10,921 nucleotides of DNA from NCBI GenBank assembly GCA_902475645.1, contig CABSAH010000044.1, positions 1-10,921 on the forward strand, given 5' to 3'. This document shows positions 5,918 through 10,921 of the stretch, piece by piece. The notes beneath the pieces are model-generated. The model was not told the origin of the DNA and did not search any database. It was given only the letters and a program-made list of their open reading frames with translations. Numbering within the stretch: the stretch's first letter is position 1; the number at the start of each line of letters is the position of its first letter. A program made the position numbers and the translations under genes. The stretch is from an uncultured Christensenellaceae bacterium (lineage in GTDB: Bacteria > Bacillota > Clostridia > Christensenellales > CAG-138).

Positions 5918-6580
5918 ATGGAAATTATTGACGACCTTCAGCGGGACGGGCTTGTTATAGTGCGCTCCGAAGCCCGCTTTGCATACGGGCATGACGCGGT
6001 GCTGCTTACGGATTTTGTGCGCGCGCATAAGGGCGAACGGTATTTGGACATCGGCACGGGCACGGGCATATTGGCAATATTGACCCACGCCAAAACCGGC
6101 GCGGATTTCGTTGCGGCGGATATTGACCCTGTGTGTGTGCGCATGGCTGAAAGAAGCGTGGAGCTTAACGGGCTTGGCGGGCATATACGCGCCGAGCTTT
6201 GCGATGCGCGGCGGCTTACGGAAGCCGAGTTCGGCCGCTTTGACGGGGCGGTATGCAACCCGCCGTATTTTTCGGGCGGCACAAAAAGCCCCAACCCAAG
6301 CCGCGCCGCAAGCGCATTTGACGATACGCTGAATATATACGAGGCCGCCGATTGCGCAAAGCGCGTTGTTAAGCAGGGCGGGCGGTTTTTCGTATGCTAT
6401 CCGGCAAAGTATATTCAGCAGCTTTGCAGCGCAATGCAGGCTGCGGATTTTGCAATAAAAAGGCTGTGCTTCGTGCAGTCCCGTGCGGATAAGGCGCCGT
6501 ATTTGGTGCTTGCGGAGGGCAGAAGGGGCGGCGGCGCGGGAACGGAGCTTAGCCGCATTGTATTGGAGGAGCAGCCATGA
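5918..6580 (+). CDS. trmN6: tRNA1(Val) (adenine37-N6)-methyltransferase-like protein, TrmN6/YabB family
   Basis: This 220-residue class I SAM-dependent methyltransferase most likely methylates the N6 of an adenine in tRNA, as shown for YfiC (TrmN6) of E. coli. It begins with the family pattern DDLQRDGLVIVRSEARFAYG, then has the SAM-binding DIGTGTG motif (44-50), an acidic strand end AADID (66-70) and the N6-adenine signature NPPY at 114-117, followed by the Gly/Lys/Ser/Asn loop (GGTKSPNPSRA) typical of the family. The start is 4 nt after the nadE stop; the nearest purine-rich site is far (AAGGAG at 5895-5900), so translation is probably coupled to nadE. Its stop overlaps the rsmI start. In Bacillus subtilis yabB lies next to the rsmI homologue yabC, which supports the assignment. 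Confidence 0.9.
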   Translation: MEIIDDLQRDGLVIVRSEARFAYGHDAVLLTDFVRAHKGERYLDIGTGTGILAILTHAKTGADFVAADIDPVCVRMAERSVELNGLGGHIRAELCDARRLTEAEFGRFDGAVCNPPYFSGGTKSPNPSRAASAFDDTLNIYEAADCAKRVVKQGGRFFVCYPAKYIQQLCSAMQAADFAIKRLCFVQSRADKAPYLVLAEGRRGGGAGTELSRIVLEEQP

Positions 6581-7437
6581 GCGATATTGAAAATGCAGAT
6601 ATGATAGAGCCTATGCTGTATCTTTGCGCAACGCCGATAGGCAACCTTGCGGATATTACGCTGCGCACGGTGGAAACGCTAAGGCGCGTCAGCGCGGTGT
6701 ATTGCGAGGATACGCGCAGAACGCGGGAGCTGATGACACACCTTGATATAAAAAAGCCGCTTATCGCCTGCCATGAGCACAATGAAAAGCAGCGCGCGCA
6801 GGAGATTGCGCGGCGCGTGCTTGCGGGAGAGGCGATAGCGTTCGTAAGCGACGCGGGTATGCCCGGAATAAGCGACCCGGGCGAAGCGCTGGTTGAAGGC
6901 TGCATTGCGGCGGGCGCGAAATACACCGTTCTGCCCGGGGCAAGCGCACCGCTTACGGCGCTGGTCATGAGCGGTCTGCCCACCAAAAACGCCTGCTTTG
7001 TTGGCTTTTTGCCGCGCGAAGGCAAGCCGCGGCGCGAGGCGATAGCCGAAATAGGCGCGCATAGGGGCACGCTTATATTCTACGAAAGCCCCTTGCGCAT
7101 AGCGGCCACGGCAAGGGAGCTTGCCGCCCTGCTTGGGGATAGGCAATGCGCGCTGGTGCGGGAGCTTACCAAAAAATTTGAGCAGGTGGTGCGTACTACG
7201 CTTAACGGGCTTGCCCGGGGCTATGCCGATGCTCCGCCCAAGGGCGAATGCGTGCTGGTGGTTGCGGGCGCGGCGGAGGCGGACGAAAACGCGGCGGACA
7301 GGGCGGAGGATATGGCGCGGGAGCTTATAGGCCGCGGGGTAAGCGTTAAGGATGCGGCAAAGCAGATAAGCGCGCTGTGCGACATTGCGCGCAACGAAGC
7401 ATATGCACTTGCGGGCAGAATAAAGGACGAAGAATAA
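6577..7437 (+). CDS. rsmI: 16S rRNA (cytidine1402-2'-O)-methyltransferase RsmI
   Basis: RsmI adds a 2'-O-methyl group to C1402 of 16S rRNA in the ribosomal decoding centre. The 286-residue protein shows the tetrapyrrole-methylase fold with all family motifs: YLCATPIGNLADITLR (15-30), YCEDTRRTREL (42-52), FVSDAGMPGISDPGEAL (89-105), LPGASAPLTALVMSGLPT (119-136), FVGFLPR (141-147), LIFYESPLRI (166-175) and LTKKFEQV (197-204). The C-terminal 40 residues (LIGRGVSVKDAAKQISALC) form the RsmI helix-turn-helix. The start overlaps the trmN6 stop as ATGA, with GGAGGA 6 nt upstream. About 12 extra residues precede the usual start of the family; an internal ATG at codon 13 would remove them but lacks a ribosome site. 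Confidence 0.95.
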   Translation: MSDIENADMIEPMLYLCATPIGNLADITLRTVETLRRVSAVYCEDTRRTRELMTHLDIKKPLIACHEHNEKQRAQEIARRVLAGEAIAFVSDAGMPGISDPGEALVEGCIAAGAKYTVLPGASAPLTALVMSGLPTKNACFVGFLPREGKPRREAIAEIGAHRGTLIFYESPLRIAATARELAALLGDRQCALVRELTKKFEQVVRTTLNGLARGYADAPPKGECVLVVAGAAEADENAADRAEDMARELIGRGVSVKDAAKQISALCDIARNEAYALAGRIKDEE

Positions 7438-7457
7438 TGAATAAGGAGGTATAAACA

Positions 7458-8954
7458 ATGCAGAACACGGTGAAACAGTACAAGGAAATTCTGAAAAAGC
7501 GGGAGGCTTTCCACCACGCCATGGGGGTTTTGAGCTACGACAGCGAAACCGTTATGCCAAGGCTCGGCGCGCCGCACATGGCGGAAACCATGGCAACCTT
7601 GAGCGAGGAAAGCTACAAATTGCAGGTCAATGACGAAGTGCGCGGATTGCTAAATAAGCTGAACGCCCAAAAGGACAGCCTTGACGAAATTACCCGCAGG
7701 GAGGTTGAGGAGGAGCTGAAGGAGCTTAAAAAGCTTGAAAACGTGCCCATGGAGGAATACTCCGCGTTTTCCCGCCTTATAAGCGAAGCGGGCGTAAAGT
7801 GGCGTCAGGCAAAGCAGACAAACGATTATCAGCTTTTTAAGCCCTATCTTGAAAGAATAATCGCCGCGCAGAAGTCGCTTATGGCGCATATGCATCCCGA
7901 TATGGATACCTACGATGCGCTGCTTGAGGAATTTTCCGAAGGGCTTAGCGTAAAAATGCTCGATCCGTTCTTTGCCGACGTTAAGGCGAAGCTTGTGCCG
8001 GTTATTCACGCCGTTTGCGAGGCGGGCAACCAGGTGGATGATTCGCCTCTGCATCGTTCGTTCCCGATAGAGGGGCAGCGCAGGCTATCCTCCTTTGTTA
8101 TGGATTTCCTTGGCATAGACCGCGACTCCTGCGTTATAGGCGAGGTTGAGCATCCCTTCACGACCGAATTCAACAAGCACGATGTGCGCCTTACCACGCA
8201 TTACCACGAGGACGACGTGCTTTCAAACATGTTCAGCGTGGCTCACGAGGGCGGGCATTGCCTTTATGAGCTGAATATAGGCGACGATGTGGACGCTTCC
8301 CCCTTGGGCGGCGGGGCGACAATGACGCTGCACGAAAGCCAATCCCGCCTGTTTGAAAACATGGTTTGCCGCAGCCGCGAATTCATTGCGCTGCTCTATC
8401 CCAAAATGAAGGAGATATTCCCCGAGCAGATGCAGGGCATAAGCGAGGAGCTTTTGTACCGCGCCGCCAATAAGTCCATGCCCAGCCTTATCCGCACGGA
8501 AGCGGACGAGCTTACCTACCCGCTGCACATTATGGTGCGCTACGAGATAGAGAAAAGGCTGATTGCGGGCACATTGGGCGTTGACGAGCTTCCCGCGGAG
8601 TGGAACAGGCTTTATAAGGAATACCTCGGCGTGGACGTGCCGGACGATACGCACGGCGTTTTGCAGGATAGCCATTGGTCGGGCGGCATGATAGGCTATT
8701 TCCCGTCCTATTGCGTGGGCAGCGCGTATTCAGCGCAGATATTCCATAATATAGCCAAGGATATGGATATAGGCAAGGTGGTTTCCGCGGGCGGCGTAAA
8801 GCCCATTGTTGAATGGCTCACGGCGCGGCTTTACCGCTACGGCAAGCTTAAAACGCCCGCCGAGCTTACAAGAAGCGTGCTTTGCGGCGAATTTGACCCC
8901 GCGTATTATACCGATTACCTTACGGATAAGTTCACAAAGCTATATAATATTTAA
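7458..8954 (+). CDS. M32-family metallocarboxypeptidase (Taq carboxypeptidase type)
   Basis: This 498-residue cytoplasmic zinc enzyme removes C-terminal amino acids from peptides. All M32 signatures are visible in order: HPF (232-234), DVRLT (242-246), the zinc site HEGGH (263-267) with Glu264 catalytic and His263/His267 as ligands, HESQ (292-295) with Glu293 as third ligand, IRTEAD (345-350) and GVLQDSHW (400-407). The N-terminal 150 residues are helical and charged, as in the family, and no signal peptide is present. Length is normal. AAGGAGG at 7443-7449 lies 8 nt before the ATG, the strongest ribosome site in the operon, so expression may be high. It follows rsmI by 20 nt without a terminator. 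It most likely recycles peptides and has no obvious link to the RNA-modifying neighbours. Confidence 0.95.
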   Translation: MQNTVKQYKEILKKREAFHHAMGVLSYDSETVMPRLGAPHMAETMATLSEESYKLQVNDEVRGLLNKLNAQKDSLDEITRREVEEELKELKKLENVPMEEYSAFSRLISEAGVKWRQAKQTNDYQLFKPYLERIIAAQKSLMAHMHPDMDTYDALLEEFSEGLSVKMLDPFFADVKAKLVPVIHAVCEAGNQVDDSPLHRSFPIEGQRRLSSFVMDFLGIDRDSCVIGEVEHPFTTEFNKHDVRLTTHYHEDDVLSNMFSVAHEGGHCLYELNIGDDVDASPLGGGATMTLHESQSRLFENMVCRSREFIALLYPKMKEIFPEQMQGISEELLYRAANKSMPSLIRTEADELTYPLHIMVRYEIEKRLIAGTLGVDELPAEWNRLYKEYLGVDVPDDTHGVLQDSHWSGGMIGYFPSYCVGSAYSAQIFHNIAKDMDIGKVVSAGGVKPIVEWLTARLYRYGKLKTPAELTRSVLCGEFDPAYYTDYLTDKFTKLYNI

Positions 8955-8967
8955 TGCCGCAGGGCAT
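8954..8967. other. Small hairpin in front of the DnaD-like ribosome site
   Basis: ATGCC (8954-8958) pairs with GGCAT (8963-8967) around GCAG, starting at the last base of the M32 stop codon and ending 4 nt before AAAGGAG. It has no T tract. It may modulate translation of the next gene or be chance. Confidence 0.3.
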
Positions 8968-8983
8968 GGGAAAGGAGCCGTAA

Positions 8984-10153
8984 TTGGCACGATTTGTTAT
9001 GCCTGTCGCCGCGGCGGGCGTTACGGCGATAGACAATGCGTTTATAATAGACTATATGCCAACGGCTCCAGAGGGGGCCGTAAAGGCATATATATACGGG
9101 CTTATGGCCGCAGGCCGCGCCGATGCGCCGGATATTGCGGACGCGCTTGGCATGAAGGACGCCGAGCTTTGCGATGCGTTCGCGTATTGGCAGCGGCTGG
9201 GCTTGGTGCGCATAGCAAGCGCGGAGCCGCTTATAGTTGAATTCTTGAAGGCCGAAGCCATTGCGCCTGCCGAGCGCACGCGGCGCTATGCTTCGCTTAT
9301 AGAGCGGCTGAGCAAGGCCATACCCGGGCGCGTATTTACGGGAAGCGAGCTGAGCGCGATATGCGACTGGATAGAGGTATTCGGCTTTGACGAGGAAACG
9401 GCGGTGCTTGCGGTGAGCGACTGCGCACGGCGGCGCGGAAGCAGGGTTAAGCTTTGGCAGATGAATGCCGAGGCTAAAGCCTGGGCGGATGCAAACGTTT
9501 CCACGGTGCAGAGCGCGCTTGAATACATTGCAAGGCGGGACGAGCGCATTGCGGGCGCACAGAAGATACTTTCCCGCTGGAAGCTGAGACGCGCCGCAAC
9601 GGAGGATGAGCTTGCCCTATACGCCAAATGGACGGAGGAATGGGGCATGAGCGACGAGGTAATAGCCCTTGCGCTTGGGGAGCTGACAAGCGCAGCACAG
9701 CCAAGCTTTAAGTATCTTGATACGGTGCTTGCCACCTTCCGCTCAAACGGGGCGATAACGCCCGAATCCATAGCCGCGCTGATGCATGAACGGGACGCCA
9801 GCCGAGAGCTTGCGCGCATGATGCTCAACCGCGCCGGAATAAACCGCGCCCCAACCGCCGCGCAGCAGGATGATGCGGATATGTGGCGCACGCGCTTTTG
9901 CATTAAGCCGGAGCTGTTGCTGCTTTGCGCCGAATACTGCCGCGCAAGCGATAAGCCGTGGGCGGCAATAAAGCGCACCGTCGCCCGCTGGCATGAGCAG
10001 GGCATAAGCGACATGGACTCCGCACGGCGGGATATTGAGCAGCACTCCAACCCCGCCGCCAAGGGCGCGAACCGGGGCCGCGCGCTAAGCCACGCCAGCC
10101 GCACATATACCGACCAAGACCTGAGCGCCATGGGCGTGGAGCTGCTGGAGTAA
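8984..10153 (+). CDS. DnaD/DnaB-like replication protein with repeated DnaB_2 modules
   Basis: This 389-residue protein belongs to the DnaD-like family, whose members help load the replicative helicase at origins and restart sites in Firmicutes. Residues about 18-90 fit a winged-helix domain (AVKAYIYGLMAAGR, ADALGMKDAELCDAFAYWQRLGLVRI). The rest shows helical DnaB_2-type modules. One lies at about 120-183 (ICDWIEVFGFDEETAVLAV ... TVQSALEYI), and a clear one at about 205-256 (LYAKWTEEWGMSDEVIALAL, SFKYLDTVLATF). A weaker one lies at about 301-345 (KPWAAIKRTVARWHEQGI). The end, YTDQDLSAMGVELL, resembles the conserved tail of the family. The start is TTG, chosen because AAAGGAG (8971-8977) lies 6 nt upstream; the ATG at 8999 is too far. 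A helicase-loader gene often follows such genes, but none is seen in the remaining 768 bp. It may be DnaD itself or a paralogue. Confidence 0.82.
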   Translation: MARFVMPVAAAGVTAIDNAFIIDYMPTAPEGAVKAYIYGLMAAGRADAPDIADALGMKDAELCDAFAYWQRLGLVRIASAEPLIVEFLKAEAIAPAERTRRYASLIERLSKAIPGRVFTGSELSAICDWIEVFGFDEETAVLAVSDCARRRGSRVKLWQMNAEAKAWADANVSTVQSALEYIARRDERIAGAQKILSRWKLRRAATEDELALYAKWTEEWGMSDEVIALALGELTSAAQPSFKYLDTVLATFRSNGAITPESIAALMHERDASRELARMMLNRAGINRAPTAAQQDDADMWRTRFCIKPELLLLCAEYCRASDKPWAAIKRTVARWHEQGISDMDSARRDIEQHSNPAAKGANRGRALSHASRTYTDQDLSAMGVELLE

Positions 10154-10197
10154 GGCTCATAGGAATGGTTAAACCGCTCTAACCTCATTTACAATCT

Positions 10198-10362
10198 ATC
10201 GTCCACTGCGTCCACTGCGTCCGGAAGCCCCTGTTTGTCTATGTTTTTTACCGGACGATGAGTGGACGATGAATTTTATCGTCCGGTAACGGGTGTAGCA
10301 CTACCACAAAAAAGCTGTCCCCGCGTGCGGGGGATTCGAGCCGAGCGCGTCCGGTGGACGAT
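10198..10362. repeat. Cluster of ATCGTCC/GGACGAT motifs
   Basis: ATCGTCC occurs at 10198-10204 and 10278-10284, and its complement GGACGAT at 10253-10259, 10264-10270 and 10356-10362. Three copies extend to ATCGTCCAC or GTGGACGAT and two to ATCGTCCGG or CCGGACGAT. GTCCACTGC is repeated in tandem at 10201-10209 and 10210-10218, with a further GTCC at 10219. The pattern resembles protein-binding iterons, but the function is unknown. Confidence 0.65.
10250..10287. repeat. Perfect 10-bp inverted repeat within the motif cluster
   Basis: ACCGGACGAT (10250-10259) and ATCGTCCGGT (10278-10287) are exact complements around an 18-nt loop that contains another GTGGACGAT. A T run precedes it and none follows, so it is not a terminator for + strand transcripts. 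Confidence 0.8.
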
Positions 10363-10671
10363 GAAGCGAGGGGAGAATCGGGCGGAATAGGGAGTGTTGC
10401 AAGCGGCAGCGTAGCAAGACGACCATATTCCAACCAGCGTTCGTGGCCGTGAGCGTTAGCGAACGGTCGAAAGGGGAATGTGTTAAAGCTGCCAAGTGCC
10501 GCGAGATATTCCCCCTCAGTCAAGCCGCCTAAATTGAGCCCAGGTTGGAACAAGGTCGCCTTACTCACGTTCGTTCGTAATTCTCCCTGTTCCTGCCCGT
10601 TCTCCGTTTCGCTTCATCCGCCACAGGCGGCGCTCAACTCCGAACCCCGCAAGCGGTGGAGCCTTTTGGTG
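10304..10671. repeat. Long imperfect inverted repeat, arms about 130-170 bp
   Basis: The left arm (from about 10304 to 10435, possibly to 10479) matches the complement of the right arm (about 10543-10671, possibly from 10508). Shared blocks include GCGGGG, GAGCGC, GATGAAGCGA, GGGAG and TTCCAACC, in the same order. GGGGAAT (10473-10479) and ATTCCCC (10508-10514) mark the inner edge. Pairs of matching blocks are all centred near 10488-10494, as expected of one palindrome. Arm identity is roughly two thirds by eye. Confidence 0.65.
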
Positions 10672-10693
10672 CGCTTTACAAGCTTTCATATTA

Positions 10694-10743
10694 AGCCTGC
10701 CCTGAAAGGGGAGGTGGATTTTGCGAAGCAAAAGACGGAGGGG
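10694..10743 (+). repeat. Palindromic intergenic repeat, copy D
   Basis: It has the layout of copy B: a pyrimidine/purine stem (CCTGCCC ... GGGGAGG), GTGG, a middle hairpin (TTTTGC-GAA-GCAAAA, 10719-10733) and the end GACGGAGGGG. Its tail GAGGGGTTG (10738-10746) is inverted at 10771-10779. Confidence 0.7.
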
Positions 10744-10770
10744 TTGTAACGTGGCTTTGCTTAGTATCGT

Positions 10771-10846
10771 CAACCCCTCAGTAATAACGGACTCCCTCAG
10801 TCAAACCTTCGGTTTGCCAGCTCCCTCTAAGAGGGAGCCTTTTGGG
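10771..10846 (-). repeat. Palindromic intergenic repeat, copy E, inverted
   Basis: On the minus strand this reads CCAAAAGGCTCCCTC, a closing GAGGGAGC, a middle hairpin (GTTTG ... CAAAC type, around 10802-10816) and CTGAGGGAG. The outer stem GCTCCCTC/GAGGGAGC lies within 10820-10838. The boundary on the 10771 side is uncertain, because CAACCCCTC at 10771-10779 pairs with copy D. Confidence 0.65.
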
Positions 10847-10866
10847 ATTGTGCAAACTCCGTTCCT

Positions 10867-10921
10867 CCAAAAGCCTCCCTGTCGAGGGAGGTGGCTGCGA
10901 GTGCAACGAGCAGACGGAGGG
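10867..10921 (+). repeat. Palindromic intergenic repeat, copy F, cut by window edge
   Basis: It starts CCAAAAGCCTCCC and has the stem CCTCCCT/AGGGAGG, then TGGC, a CGAG-TGCAA-CGAG middle part and GACGGAGGG at the last base. The layout equals copy B. Its CCAAAAGCCTCCCT end mirrors the end of copy E with one mismatch, so E and F point away from each other. Confidence 0.75.

Larger units (their letters stand above)
10154..10921. other. Intergenic region of about 770 bp: motif cluster, long inverted repeat, repeat family
   Basis: I find no credible gene to the window edge. In order it holds a weak 5-bp hairpin (10167-10184), the ATCGTCC motif cluster (10198-10362), a long imperfect inverted repeat (10304-10671) and three copies of the palindromic repeat family (10694-10921). 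Open frames at 10248-10568, 10480-10749 and 10561-10773 have no convincing ribosome sites and translate the repeats; two of them resemble each other only because they cover the two arms of the inverted repeat. Confidence 0.7.

Noticed and set aside
6679..7458. 259-codon open frame on the minus strand
   Set aside because: It is antisense to rsmI, which carries all its family motifs, and has no plausible protein features.
10167..10184. GGTTA/TAACC hairpin after the DnaD-like gene as a terminator
   Set aside because: Only 5 bp and no T tract, so it cannot be supported.
9286..10188. 300-codon open frame on the minus strand
   Set aside because: It lies antisense inside the DnaD-like gene, has Ser/Ala-rich composition typical of the reverse strand of GC-rich codons and no recognisable domain.
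10331..10349. GGATTCGAGCC, reminiscent of a tRNA T-arm on the minus strand
   Set aside because: No acceptor stem, anticodon arm or D arm can be built around it.
10248..10773. Small frames on both strands over the long inverted repeat
   Set aside because: Similarity between them (GWN-x-V-x-LL and following residues) comes from the two arms of the inverted repeat; none has a good ribosome site or known domain.

Overview
The window looks like chromosomal DNA of an anaerobic Clostridia-type Firmicute, perhaps a gut lineage near Christensenellales or Oscillospirales. The family guess is inference. It rests on strong AAGGAGG-type ribosome sites, SigA-type promoters, an Ig-like lipoprotein and an MscL with a zinc ribbon as seen in Clostridia, the trmN6-rsmI pair, a DnaD-family protein, heavy use of ATA for isoleucine in GC-rich genes, and hairpin repeats of a kind I associate with gut clostridial intergenic regions. 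All nine genes I accept are on the + strand. I see no tRNA, rRNA, CRISPR array, transposase, phage gene or toxin-antitoxin pair.

Layout. 1-767: a small, AT-richer lipoprotein gene with its own promoter and terminator. 774-2686: a membrane-anchored, wall-binding NlpC/P60 peptidoglycan hydrolase followed by mscL, ending at a strong terminator. 2687-3415: a UPF0316 (DUF5698/DUF2179) membrane protein. 3416-4137: about 720 bp without a credible gene, holding hairpins, three copies of a palindromic repeat family and terminator-like sequences. 4138-10153: a tight five-gene run, nadE, trmN6, rsmI, an M32 metallocarboxypeptidase and a DnaD-like protein, with gaps of 29 nt or less and one 4-nt overlap. 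10154-10921: about 770 bp without a credible gene, holding a cluster of ATCGTCC motifs, a long imperfect inverted repeat of about 370 bp, and three more repeat-family copies, the last cut by the window edge.

How the genes fit together. The first part deals with the cell envelope: lipoprotein, wall hydrolase, osmotic safety valve and a small membrane protein. The same GTTAAC-centred palindrome lies upstream of the promoters of both the lipoprotein and the hydrolase, which suggests shared control. The second part is housekeeping: NAD synthesis, tRNA and 16S rRNA methylation, peptide turnover and a replication-related protein.

No complete new defence or mobile system is visible. The observations most worth following are a NadE whose glutaminase domain seems to have lost two of its three catalytic residues, a hydrolase gene that may be read from a leaderless mRNA, the paired palindromic operators, and the motif cluster plus long inverted repeat downstream of the DnaD-like gene.
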